Positions 24,895 through 32,785 of a stretch of DNA of 41,119 bases are shown piece by piece. The notes beneath the pieces were generated by a model, which was given only the letters and a program-made list of their open reading frames with translations, made no database searches and was not told the origin of the DNA. How positions within the stretch are numbered: the first letter of the stretch is position 1; each line of letters starts with the position of its first letter. The stretch is from an uncultured Panacagrimonas sp. (lineage in GTDB: Bacteria > Pseudomonadota > Gammaproteobacteria > Nevskiales > Nevskiaceae): positions 1 to 41,119 of the forward strand of contig CAMLNE010000002.1 of the NCBI GenBank assembly GCA_946481265.1, read 5' to 3'. The translations under genes and the position numbers were made by a program.

Positions 24895-26421
24895 TCAGGC
24901 GTACTTGATGCAGACGTTGCGCAGCTCGGTGTAGAACTCGAGCGAGTGCACCCCGCCCTCGCGGCCGATGCCCGACTTCTTGCTGCCGCCGAAGGGGGTG
25001 CGCAGGTCGCGCAGGAACCAGCTGTTGATCCAGCACAGGCCGACGTGGATGCGCGTGCCCATGCGCATCCCGCGCGACAGGTCGGTGGTCCAGACCGTCG
25101 TGCACAGGCCGTAGGGGGTGTCGTTGGCCAGGCGCACGACCTCGTCCTCGGAATCGAAGGGCGCGACGTGGCAGCAGGGTCCGAAGATCTCCTCGCGCAC
25201 CACCGCCGCCGTTTCCGGCAGGCCGGTCCAGATGGTCGGCTGCACCCAGGCGCCGGCCTGCAGCGCCTCCGGCATCTGCGGCACGCCGCCGCCGGTGACG
25301 ACGGTGGCGCCCTCGCCGCGCGCCTTCTCGTAGTAGGCGAGCACCTTGGCGCGGTGCTCCTGGCTGATCAGCGGACCGATGCCGGTGGCCTTGTCCTGCG
25401 GGGAGCCCGGCTTCATCGCCTCGGCCCTGGTCTTCAGCGCGGCGACGAAGCGCTCGAAGATCGGCCGCTCCACGTACACGCGCTCGGTGCCCAGGCAGAC
25501 CTGGCCGCAGTTGACGAAGGCCGCGCGCGCGATGCCGTCGACGGCGGCGTCGAAGTCCGCGTCGGCGAACACGATGCCGGCATTCTTGCCGCCCAGCTCG
25601 AAGGACACCGGGCGCAGGCCGCGCGCGGCTGCGCCCATGATGGCCTCGCCCGTGCGCGTCTCGCCGGTGAACGTGATCGCATCGACTCCGGAATGCGTGG
25701 TCAGGAATTCGCCCGCCGAATCCGGCCCGAGGCCGTGCACGACGTTGTAGACGCCCTTCGGGATGCCGACCGCGTTCATGACCTCGCCGAGCAGGGTCGC
25801 GGTGGCCGGCGTCTCCTCGGAAGGCTTGACCACCACGGCATTGCCGCAGGCCAGTGCCGGTCCGACCTTCCAGGTCATCAGCAGCAGCGGCAGGTTCCAG
25901 GGACAGACCACGGCGATGACGCCGCGCGGCACGCGCACCGCGTAGTTCAACGCATTGCCGCCATCAGGCGTCGCCATCTCGAAGGCTTCGGTCGGGACGT
26001 TCTTGATCACGTCCGCGAACACCTTGAAGTTGGCCGCCCCGCGCGGGATGTCGATGTGCGAGGCCAGGCTCACCGGCTTGCCGGTGTCGGCCACCTCCGC
26101 CGCAAGGAAATCGTCGAAACGGCGCGTGATCTCGTCGGCCACCTTGTAGAGCAGCTCGACGCGCTGGGCGACCGGCATGCGGCCCCAGGGACCGTCCATC
26201 GCGGCGCGCGCCGCCGCGACCGCGGCGTCGACCTCGGCGCGACCGCCTTCGCACACCGCACCGATCAGCGAGCCATCGACCGGGTTGCGGTTCTCGAAGG
26301 TCCTGCCGCTGGCGGAGGCGACGAATCGTCCGTCGATGAAATGGCGGAATTCACGCAGGCCGGCGTGCGGATGTGCGTGACGGGCGTTCGAGGGGGTCAC
26401 GTCGTTTGCCATGTTGTTCAT
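24895..26421 (-). CDS. dmpC: 2-hydroxymuconate semialdehyde dehydrogenase
   Basis: The 508-residue protein is an NAD(P)-dependent aldehyde dehydrogenase with catalytic C309 (NCGQVCLGTE), general base E275 (FELGGKN) and the CPWNLPLL cofactor region near 173. Position and sequence match DmpC/XylG, which oxidise 2-hydroxymuconate semialdehyde to 4-oxalocrotonate. About 20 extra residues precede the usual N-terminus; two ATGs (26421, 26412) are possible and AAGGAACG lies just before the first. It sits between the ring-cleavage gene and the hydrolase gene, the canonical dmp order. Confidence 0.92.
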   Translation of the reverse strand: MNNMANDVTPSNARHAHPHAGLREFRHFIDGRFVASASGRTFENRNPVDGSLIGAVCEGGRAEVDAAVAAARAAMDGPWGRMPVAQRVELLYKVADEITRRFDDFLAAEVADTGKPVSLASHIDIPRGAANFKVFADVIKNVPTEAFEMATPDGGNALNYAVRVPRGVIAVVCPWNLPLLLMTWKVGPALACGNAVVVKPSEETPATATLLGEVMNAVGIPKGVYNVVHGLGPDSAGEFLTTHSGVDAITFTGETRTGEAIMGAAARGLRPVSFELGGKNAGIVFADADFDAAVDGIARAAFVNCGQVCLGTERVYVERPIFERFVAALKTRAEAMKPGSPQDKATGIGPLISQEHRAKVLAYYEKARGEGATVVTGGGVPQMPEALQAGAWVQPTIWTGLPETAAVVREEIFGPCCHVAPFDSEDEVVRLANDTPYGLCTTVWTTDLSRGMRMGTRIHVGLCWINSWFLRDLRTPFGGSKKSGIGREGGVHSLEFYTELRNVCIKYA

Positions 26422-26458
26422 CGTTCCTTGGGAACTCCTTGCGGCGCCTTGCAGCGCC

Positions 26459-27391
26459 TCAGGTCACCACCGACAGGAAGGCTTCGTTGAGCTTGCGGTC
26501 GTGGTAGAAGATCGCCGTCCCCAGTTCATCGTCGGTCCAGGTCACCGTCGGCTTGTCCGGGTAGTAGATGTAGCCGCCGGCGAAAACCTCGTTGCGATTG
26601 CCCGAGGGATCGAAGAAATAGATCGTCTCGCCACGGGTGATGCCGTGCCGCGTGGGGCCCAGGTCGAGCGACACCTTCTTCTTCGAGATGATGTCGGCGG
26701 CCTTGAGCACCTCGTACCAGTTGTCGAGCAGGAACGAGGCGTGGTGGAACTTGTTCTTCATCGGCTGGCGGATGAAGGCCACGTCGTGCGCCTTGTTCGA
26801 GCAGGACAGGAAGGCGGCGATCCGGAATTTCTCCGGCCCGGCCACGACCTCCTCCGCCAGCCCGAAGCCCAGCACCTCGGTGAACAGCTTGACGGTGCCG
26901 TCGAGGTCGTCACCGTAGAGCAGGCAGTGGTCGAAGCGCGAGGGCGCCATGCCCTTGAGGCCGTCCGGCCAGGGCTCCGGATTCAGGTAGCCGGTGGCGC
27001 AGCCCGTCGCATCCTTCTGCGCGTAGAGCTCCATCACGTGGCCGGTCGGGATCGTGAAGCGGAAGCGCCGGCCGGTGTGGGGATGCTCGCCGGCGGCGAT
27101 CCAGCCGGTATCGCTGACCAGCCCCGACCTCGTCACCTCGCCGACGAGGCGCTCCAGGGTCTGGTCGGAATCCACCTTCCAGCCCATGTAGTCCATGCCC
27201 GGCGCGTCGGCCTGGCGCAGGACCACACTGTGATGATCGGACTCGTCCCAAGCCTTGAAATAGACGCGACCACCGTCGTCGCGCCCGACCTCGAGCAGGC
27301 CCAGAACCTGCGTGTAATGGGTGACCGCCTTGTCCAAGTCCATGACGCGCAAGACCACGTGTCCGGGTCGAAGTACACCTGTGAGTGCCAT
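26459..27391 (-). CDS. dmpB: Catechol 2,3-dioxygenase (extradiol, XylE/DmpB type)
   Basis: A 310-residue, two-domain type I extradiol dioxygenase. The Fe(II) ligands are H155 ([10 protein letters not shown]), H217 (KFHHASF) and E268 (GNRNEVF), matching the spacing in XylE. The C-terminal domain also carries [20 protein letters not shown], the family signature region. It opens catechol next to its hydroxyls to yellow 2-hydroxymuconate semialdehyde. The ATG at 27391 follows GAGGAG. The ferredoxin-like gene before it is of the type that re-reduces this enzyme after its iron oxidises, so the pair make functional sense. Confidence 0.95.
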   Translation of the reverse strand: MALTGVLRPGHVVLRVMDLDKAVTHYTQVLGLLEVGRDDGGRVYFKAWDESDHHSVVLRQADAPGMDYMGWKVDSDQTLERLVGEVTRSGLVSDTGWIAAGEHPHTGRRFRFTIPTGHVMELYAQKDATGCATGYLNPEPWPDGLKGMAPSRFDHCLLYGDDLDGTVKLFTEVLGFGLAEEVVAGPEKFRIAAFLSCSNKAHDVAFIRQPMKNKFHHASFLLDNWYEVLKAADIISKKKVSLDLGPTRHGITRGETIYFFDPSGNRNEVFAGGYIYYPDKPTVTWTDDELGTAIFYHDRKLNEAFLSVVT

Positions 27392-27409
27392 GGGTCCGCT
27401 CTCCTCGTT

Positions 27410-27781
27410 CTAGTTTCGGGTCCGCGGCGCAGCGCCTTGCAGGCCGCGGACATGGAAGCCGCCCGCCGATCCGGCGAAGCAGCGCGACATCTTTCCCACC
27501 ACCTGCAGGCGCAGGTCGCCTTCGGCGAACAGCTTGCAGGCGAGCGCGTAGCCGTCCGCCTGCTCCTCAGGACTCACGCAGGCGCGGCTCATCAGCCCGG
27601 TGCGATACGCGCCTTCGATCACCCGCACCTTGCAGACGCCGCAGCCGCCACCACGGCAGCCCACGGGAATGCCCCTGCGGCCGAGGCACTCCATGGCGCG
27701 CAGCACATCGCGATCGGTGGCGCAACCAAAGCGCTCGCTGCTCTCGACGATCTCGATGCGATGCGACACCGGCCCGCTCAC
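27410..27781 (-). CDS. dmpQ: Plant-type [2Fe-2S] ferredoxin, DmpQ/XylT-like
   Basis: About 123 residues with the chloroplast-type ferredoxin cluster motif C-x4-C-x2-C (GCRGGGCGVC) and a last cysteine in YALACKLF. In TOL and dmp systems this small protein reactivates catechol 2,3-dioxygenase by reducing its Fe(III), which fits its position just before dmpB. I start it at the GTG at 27781, which overlaps the dmpP stop in GTGA; an open frame continues upstream but is a shadow of dmpP. The C-terminal 20 residues are slightly longer than in typical family members. Confidence 0.88.
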   Translation of the reverse strand: MSGPVSHRIEIVESSERFGCATDRDVLRAMECLGRRGIPVGCRGGGCGVCKVRVIEGAYRTGLMSRACVSPEEQADGYALACKLFAEGDLRLQVVGKMSRCFAGSAGGFHVRGLQGAAPRTRN

Positions 27782-28842
27782 AGCGCGCGGAACAGCGGGC
27801 TGCGGGCCAGGGCGCTGGCGCCGTCGGCCGAAGTCAGGAACTTCTCCGTGAAGATGTCGCGCTCGAACAGCCGCCCCTGCATCAGGGTGCGGATGCAGGC
27901 TTCGATCATCACCGGCGGCCCGCACAGGTAGGCGCGTCGCCCGCGGAAGTCGTTGCCGAAGCGCTCCGCCGCGGCCTCGTGCACGAAGCCGCGGAAACCG
28001 GTCCAGGCGCAGGCCTCGGTCGGCTCGTTGAGTGCCGGCACGTAATGGAAGTTCGGATGCTCCGCTGCAAGCGCGACGAACTTGTCGTGGTAGTACAGCT
28101 CGGCGCGGTTGCGCGCGCCCTGGACCAGGGTGATGTCGCGCGCGTCGCCCTTGTCGAGCAGGTCGAGGATCATCGAGCGCGGGCTCGACAGGCCCGAGCC
28201 GCCCGCCATGAAGATCAGCGGCTGCGGATCCGACACCCGCACGAAGAAGCGGCCGAGCGGACCGGAGAAGCGGATCGCATCGCCGGCCTTGAGTTCGTCG
28301 TGCATCCAGGCGGTGCCCCTGCCGTCCGGCACGCGGCGCACGTTGAGCTCGATGCTGCCCTTGTCGCCGGGCCGGCTGGCGAGCGAGAACGCGCGCGGCT
28401 GATCGAGGCCCGGCACCTGCACCTGCACGTACTGGCCGGCCTGGAAATCGATGCCCTCGCCGTCCACGTCGACGTGGATGCCCTTGATCGTCGGCGACAG
28501 GTCGACGATGCGGGCGACCGTGCCCCGGTAGTCGCGCACGGGGTGATGGCGCGCGTCGGGATCCTCGTCGACGTCGGCCTCGATGATGATGTCGGACTGC
28601 AGGGTCGCGCAGCAGGCCAGGGCCTTGCGCTCGTCGCGTTCGAAATCCATCAGCGCGAACGGCGATGCGGCTCCCTGCTCGAACTCACCTTCGAGCACCT
28701 GCACCTTGCAGGTCGCGCACAGGCCATGGCAGCAGGCATGCGGCAGCCACACCCCGGCGCGCAGGCAGGCATCGAGGATGGTCTGCCCTTCCTCGGCCTC
28801 CACTGCCTGGCCGAGCGGTTCGACGGTGATCCGGTAGCTCAT
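27778..28842 (-). CDS. dmpP: Phenol hydroxylase reductase component P5
   Basis: A 354-residue flavoprotein reductase. Residues 1-90 are a plant-type ferredoxin domain with cluster cysteines C37, C42, C45 and a later C77 or C78; residues about 105-200 bind FAD (RAFSLAS); residues about 210-350 bind NADH (MAGGSGLSSPRS and YLCGPPVMIEAC). It passes electrons from NADH to the diiron hydroxylase. Length and order match DmpP. The gene overlaps dmpQ by four bases and follows dmpO by 12 bases. Confidence 0.93.
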   Translation of the reverse strand: MSYRITVEPLGQAVEAEEGQTILDACLRAGVWLPHACCHGLCATCKVQVLEGEFEQGAASPFALMDFERDERKALACCATLQSDIIIEADVDEDPDARHHPVRDYRGTVARIVDLSPTIKGIHVDVDGEGIDFQAGQYVQVQVPGLDQPRAFSLASRPGDKGSIELNVRRVPDGRGTAWMHDELKAGDAIRFSGPLGRFFVRVSDPQPLIFMAGGSGLSSPRSMILDLLDKGDARDITLVQGARNRAELYYHDKFVALAAEHPNFHYVPALNEPTEACAWTGFRGFVHEAAAERFGNDFRGRRAYLCGPPVMIEACIRTLMQGRLFERDIFTEKFLTSADGASALARSPLFRAL

Positions 28843-28854
28843 GCGCGCATCCGC

Positions 28855-29217
28855 TCAGCTGCACGAGCCCTGGATGCCGGTCAGGCCCGGCGTGCGGAAG
28901 CGCAGGGCAGCCTTGTGACCCAGCCCGTTCTCGGCCAGCGACTTCGCCGGGTCCGGCGTGAACGGCCTGCCGGAGGAAAACCACTCGGCCTTCGACCAGT
29001 CGATCTTCACGGTGTCCGGGTGGGCGGCGTAGAGGCCGGGAATGATCTCGGCCGTGAGGGCTGCGAACGGCAGGCTCGGCGGCACCGGGATGCACAGCGG
29101 CGCGCAGTACAGCAGGTGGTCTTCCCAGCCGATGTACAGCAGCTGCTGACCGTGGAAATTCTCCACGCGATCCTTGATCTGGCCGGTGTAGCCGGGGGCG
29201 AGGGCGATGACGCTCAT
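28855..29217 (-). CDS. dmpO: Phenol hydroxylase subunit P4
   Basis: The 120-residue protein matches the small P4 (gamma) subunit of the multicomponent phenol hydroxylase: GYTGQIKDRVENFHGQQLLYIGWEDHLLYC near the start is the family hallmark, and DTVKIDWSKAEWF lies mid-protein. P1, P3 and P4 make the (alpha-beta-gamma)2 hydroxylase. The ATG follows CGGAGAACC. It lies between dmpN and dmpP, as in other dmp-type operons. Confidence 0.9.
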   Translation of the reverse strand: MSVIALAPGYTGQIKDRVENFHGQQLLYIGWEDHLLYCAPLCIPVPPSLPFAALTAEIIPGLYAAHPDTVKIDWSKAEWFSSGRPFTPDPAKSLAENGLGHKAALRFRTPGLTGIQGSCS

Positions 29218-29236
29218 GGGCGGGTTCTCCGGAGGA

Positions 29237-30799
29237 TCAGGTCGCGACGCCGGGCTTGCCGGTCCAGGCTTCCCAGTTCGCGAGGTCCGGAGAGCTCAGG
29301 TACTCGCCCCCGTCCACGCCCGCGTTGACGTGGTAGTACCGCAGGACCTCGGGCAGCGGCTCGAACCCGGGCGCGGTGGGATCGGCGCCGGGCCGGAAGC
29401 AGTTGCCCTGGTAGACCTGGTGCACCGGTAGCCAGCTCTGAACGTACTTTTCCGGCTCGAAGTCGAAGACGTCCTTGCAGCCGTCCGAACAGAAGTGGAA
29501 CTTGTTGTCGCGGTAGTGCGACTCGCGGTAGCAGATCTTGGTCGGATCGTCGGGCTCGGTGAAGCCCATCGGGATCTGGCAGGTCTGGCACAGCATCGGC
29601 AGCGTCGGATTGTAGAAGCGCCGGCCCTGCTTCTGTTCCTCTCGCAGATACTCCAGGCGCGGGCGGTACAGCTTGTCGAACGTGGCCGGGTACTTCTCGG
29701 CCAGCCACTTCATCTCCTCTTCCTCCGGCACCCAGGTGTGGAAGGCCGCCGCATGGGTGTAGTTGTAGAAGATGCCCCAGGCCTCGTGCGACAGGCGATC
29801 CTTCTCCTTGCTCGCGACCTCGTGGTACTTGGGCATGCGCACGCCGTAGCGCGCCAGGTCGTTGAACAGCGCACCACCGTTCTGCTCGAAGTACATGGTC
29901 CAGGCCTCGGACCAGCTCATCACGCGCTTGGGCAGCATGTAGTCCATCATCATCGACACCAGCGTGAGCAGCCGGTAGCCGCGCCAGAACCACTTGTCGA
30001 GCCAGCGCTGCACGATCGGCAGGTTGCCGGGGTCCTGTTCGAGGATGAACTTCACGACTTCCAGGCCCAGCGTCATGTGGCGCGACTCGTCCGACTGCGC
30101 GGAGAAGCCGAACGTCACCGTCGCCATGTCGCCGTTGAACGCGGCGCCGCTCATGAAGGGCATGAACAACAGGTTGGTCAGCACGTACTCGAAGGAGAAC
30201 GAGATCGCGGTGACGAACTCGAACGGCCCCGCGCTCATCGCGTCCTCGAAATAGGACTTCGGGACCGACAGGTACCAGACCCGGTCGAACATGTGGATCG
30301 GGTCGTGAAGGCCGTTGAAGAACTTGTTGTAGTGGCTGATCGTGTGGGCCTGCGTCTGCGCGTGACGCAGTTCGTCGATCGCCTGCATCTGCGCCGCGAT
30401 GCTCGCGCCGGTGCCGCGGAAGTTGCGGCCGGCCATCGCGAATCCGCGGTGGGCAGCGTACTCCAGCGGGCTCACGCCGGTCAGGAACAGTTTCAGCGTG
30501 TTGATGTAGCGCGCATCGACGACGTTGAACTGGCCGTTGTTCTGCTGGAAGGCATCGATGATCGCGTAGAGCTTGCGCTCCTTCTCGCCCTGGTACTTCC
30601 AGTAGGCGTCCATGGTCAGGCGGAACGGATCCTCCCACTTGTCCCAGTCGTGGATCTTGATGCCCTCGAACCGGTCCTGCGGAAACACCTTGTCCATCGG
30701 CTCGTAGCTGGTCTCCCAGCCGAGGCCGCGCGTCAGCAGCGCGTAGTTCTCCTTGAGGCTGAGTTTCTTCGGCGGCTGTGCGCCGGCGGGCATGTTCAT
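29237..30799 (-). CDS. dmpN: Phenol hydroxylase large (diiron) subunit P3
   Basis: The 520-residue catalytic subunit of a soluble diiron monooxygenase. The two-iron ligands are visible: E113 (PLEYAAHRG), E143 and H146 (DELRH), E204 (FSFEYVLTN), E238 and H241 (DESRH). A YHS-type cysteine-rich segment (about 390-440: MLCQTCQIP and HFCSDGCKDVF) follows, as in other phenol hydroxylases. It hydroxylates phenol (and probably cresols) to catechols with O2. GAGGATACGACC precedes the first of two close ATGs. Confidence 0.95.
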   Translation of the reverse strand: MNMPAGAQPPKKLSLKENYALLTRGLGWETSYEPMDKVFPQDRFEGIKIHDWDKWEDPFRLTMDAYWKYQGEKERKLYAIIDAFQQNNGQFNVVDARYINTLKLFLTGVSPLEYAAHRGFAMAGRNFRGTGASIAAQMQAIDELRHAQTQAHTISHYNKFFNGLHDPIHMFDRVWYLSVPKSYFEDAMSAGPFEFVTAISFSFEYVLTNLLFMPFMSGAAFNGDMATVTFGFSAQSDESRHMTLGLEVVKFILEQDPGNLPIVQRWLDKWFWRGYRLLTLVSMMMDYMLPKRVMSWSEAWTMYFEQNGGALFNDLARYGVRMPKYHEVASKEKDRLSHEAWGIFYNYTHAAAFHTWVPEEEEMKWLAEKYPATFDKLYRPRLEYLREEQKQGRRFYNPTLPMLCQTCQIPMGFTEPDDPTKICYRESHYRDNKFHFCSDGCKDVFDFEPEKYVQSWLPVHQVYQGNCFRPGADPTAPGFEPLPEVLRYYHVNAGVDGGEYLSSPDLANWEAWTGKPGVAT

Positions 30800-30809
30800 G
30801 GTCGTATCC

Positions 30810-31094
30810 TCAGGTGCCTTGGTTCGGGGTCCAGTGCAGGACGAACTCGTCCTCTGACTCGTCGATGTTTCCGGAGATGGAGATCAGGTTGAGCTGAAGC
30901 TCGCGCAGGTCGAAGTCGCGTCCGATCAGCTCCTCGATCGAGGTGCGGCGCACCACCAGTCGTCCGGGGGCGTCGATCTTCACCATCGCCGGATAGCGCG
31001 CGACCGTTGCGTGCGGGTTGTCGGCCTCGATCGCCTCGATGATCGGACGCGTGTCGTCGTTGGTCTGGAACGCGATGAAGACGGCGTCGGTCAT
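30810..31094 (-). CDS. dmpM: Phenol hydroxylase regulatory protein P2
   Basis: The 94-residue protein matches the cofactor-free effector P2 (DmpM) of multicomponent phenol hydroxylases, related to MmoB: VFIAFQTNDDTRPIIEAIEA at the start and RDFDLRELQLNLISISGNID near the end. It docks on the hydroxylase and sets coupling and turnover. The start ATG overlaps the dmpL stop in ATGA and has GGAGAAGG upstream. Confidence 0.92.
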   Translation of the reverse strand: MTDAVFIAFQTNDDTRPIIEAIEADNPHATVARYPAMVKIDAPGRLVVRRTSIEELIGRDFDLRELQLNLISISGNIDESEDEFVLHWTPNQGT

Positions 31095-32095
31095 GACGCC
31101 TTCTCCAGGCCCAGCCTGGCAAGGCGCGCATCGAAGACCGCCACCACCGTGCCGAGCACTTCGCTCGCCTCGGGCCCGAACAGTTCCGCCGCGTAGGGCT
31201 GCAGTGCGGCGACGGTATCGGCCCGCGATGCGCCGATCCAGTCGCGCAGGCGCTGCACGTTGGCCGGCGATTCAGCCGCCGCCGTCTTGATCGTGGCGTC
31301 GACCCAGCGCGAGCTCTCGTCGAACCAGCTGGTCATGAACTCGGTCAGCAGGCTCAGCGAGGGACCGTGCGGAGCGGACACCCGCGGCTCGAAGTGCCGG
31401 AACACCAGCGGATGGATCAGGCCGTCGAGCACCAGGTTCTGCGCCACGAACAGCTCGAACCAGTCCTGGCAGACCATCATCCTTTCGACCAGGCGGCGCA
31501 GCGGCTGCCACGCGGCATGTTCCATCCACAGGGTCTTGCCCGTCGTCAGCGATTCCCCGCTGTTGCCATCGAGCAGCAGGCCGATGCGACTCAGGTACTG
31601 GGCCAGGCCCAGGCGGTCCATGCCGTGGAACATGGTGGCCTGCGTGATCGCCGTGCCGTAGCCGTAGGCGGTGACATGGCAGTTGTTGAGGTTGGCGCCC
31701 CACTCGAGGTGCCGCAGGGGAACCAGCGCAAAGATCATCGCCGTGCGGGTGGCTTCCGGCAGGTCGCGCAGCAGGCCGCGCGTGTCGACGAAGGCGAGCT
31801 TGTTCTCCATGGTGTCCTGCTGGCGCGCGCGGGCCATGGTGTAGCTGCCGTAGTAGAACTGGCGCGGATCCTTGAACGCATACCAGTCCTTCATCTCGAT
31901 CCGGGTGCGGCGCACGTCGTACAGCTCGCGCTCGGGATCCCACAGCGGCCGGTAGTGGAAGTTGGCGGTCGACTGCAGTCCCAGGCTCGCCTCCTGGTAG
32001 CGCGACGCCGCCTTGTCGGCGCCCAGGTGACGCGCCACGTGCGAGAACGTCTGGCGCAGCTGGGTGACCGACGTGGTCTTGATATCGACTTGCAT
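31091..32095 (-). CDS. dmpL: Phenol hydroxylase subunit P1
   Basis: The 334-residue protein is the beta (P1) subunit: it has the ferritin-like fold of the catalytic subunit without the iron ligands. Family segments include NFHYRPLWDPERELYD, KDPRQFYYGSYTMARAR and HLEWGANLNNCHVTAYGYG. It holds together the hydroxylase dimer. GAGGAG precedes the ATG. It overlaps dmpM by four bases, so equal synthesis of these subunits is likely. Confidence 0.93.
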   Translation of the reverse strand: MQVDIKTTSVTQLRQTFSHVARHLGADKAASRYQEASLGLQSTANFHYRPLWDPERELYDVRRTRIEMKDWYAFKDPRQFYYGSYTMARARQQDTMENKLAFVDTRGLLRDLPEATRTAMIFALVPLRHLEWGANLNNCHVTAYGYGTAITQATMFHGMDRLGLAQYLSRIGLLLDGNSGESLTTGKTLWMEHAAWQPLRRLVERMMVCQDWFELFVAQNLVLDGLIHPLVFRHFEPRVSAPHGPSLSLLTEFMTSWFDESSRWVDATIKTAAAESPANVQRLRDWIGASRADTVAALQPYAAELFGPEASEVLGTVVAVFDARLARLGLEKAS

Positions 32096-32105
32096 GGTTT
32101 TCTCC

Positions 32106-32375
32106 TCAGCCCTCGATGCCGGGCGCGCCGAAGCGCCACTTGGATTGCTCCGCGTCCAGTGCCTTGCCCTGCTCGCGCGTCAGGTAGGTCACCGCCTGGG
32201 CGCGGCAGAACGCCTGGTAGGACGCCAGTGGCAGGGTCAGCTCCACCGCCAGCCCCGGTTCACCGATGGCGAAGTCGAACTGCACGTAGCCACGCGCGTC
32301 GAGTTCGCGAAACCGCACATAGTGGCGCGCGACGTCGAACACGGGAATGCGTGCGGGCAATTGATGGAGCGACAC
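32106..32375 (-). CDS. dmpK: Phenol hydroxylase assembly protein P0
   Basis: The 89-residue protein matches the P0 component (DmpK), a small factor that helps assemble the active, iron-loaded hydroxylase and is not needed for turnover. Typical segments are FDVARHYVRFRELDARGYVQFDFA and a C-terminal WRFGAPGIEG. It starts with GTG behind GGAGGAG and is the first gene of the operon, about 75 bases after the predicted sigma-54 transcription start. Confidence 0.9.
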   Translation of the reverse strand: MSLHQLPARIPVFDVARHYVRFRELDARGYVQFDFAIGEPGLAVELTLPLASYQAFCRAQAVTYLTREQGKALDAEQSKWRFGAPGIEG

Positions 32376-32462
32376 CGTTTCTCCTCCGGCGGTCGCGGGC
32401 GACTGATCGCCGGGAATGCTGCATGGTCATTCCCGGTAGGCGCCTGCTTGTCTGATCCGGAC

Positions 32463-32478
32463 TGCACCGGCCATGCCA
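32463..32478 (-). promoter_or_regulatory. Sigma-54 (-24/-12) promoter of the phenol operon
   Basis: On the minus strand, 32478 to 32463 read TGGCATGGCCGGTGCA, against the sigma-54 consensus TGGCACG-N4-TTGCW. The invariant GG and GC are at the right 10-base spacing, and 10 of 12 defined positions agree. Transcription would start near 32452, leaving a leader of about 77 bases before dmpK. It is the usual promoter class for DmpR-controlled phenol operons. Confidence 0.8.
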
Positions 32479-32589
32479 TGTTCGTTGATGCCGCAATGCA
32501 CCATCCGGCAAGCGCCTGCCCTCGTGAGGATTTACCCACTTGTCGAGGCATCCGCAGGCGGTGGCGGACCGCGGCCCCTCGTCCAGCGC

Positions 32590-32607
32590 TTGAATAATTT
32601 CAGTGAA
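32590..32607. promoter_or_regulatory. Proximal upstream activator half-site (degenerate)
   Basis: TTGAATAATTTCAGTGAA shares its left half (TTGAAxAA) with the perfect palindrome 41 bases away, while the right half is degraded. It lies about 138-155 bases upstream of the predicted transcription start, the expected distance for a DmpR/XylR-type activator site. Confidence 0.5.
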
Positions 32608-32630
32608 AGGCAGAGCCTCGCCACCACTAT

Positions 32631-32648
32631 TTGAAGAAAATTCTTCAA
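32631..32648. promoter_or_regulatory. Distal upstream activator palindrome
   Basis: TTGAAGAA-AA-TTCTTCAA is a perfect palindrome of 8-base arms about 180-196 bases upstream of the predicted operon transcription start. Its centre is 41 bases (about four helical turns) from that of the proximal site. This fits binding by the DmpR-like activator encoded next door. It also lies in the 5' region of the activator gene, so autoregulation is possible. Confidence 0.65.
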
Positions 32649-32785
32649 GCCAATGTTCCCTTGCCAGCGCCATTTCACCCGGCATGGCCGAAGGGCGGGA
32701 GGGACGCGACATGGCATCCGCCGTGCTTGCGGCTGCCGGCTACAAGCCGTCCGGGCACGTCCCCGCGGCACGCGGAAGGAGAACC

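Noticed and set aside
23249..25105. A 618-codon minus-strand frame extending dmpE upstream
   Set aside because: The upstream portion lies over dmpD and dmpC in another frame and has no homology; dmpE starts at the ATGA overlap at 24031.
26411..27931. A 506-codon plus-strand frame opposite dmpB and dmpQ
   Set aside because: It is the antisense shadow of the ring-cleavage and ferredoxin genes and has no recognisable domain.
32603..32785. Extending the DmpR-like protein 61 residues upstream
   Set aside because: These codons cross the activator repeat region, show no homology, and the ATG at 32786 has a strong ribosome site.
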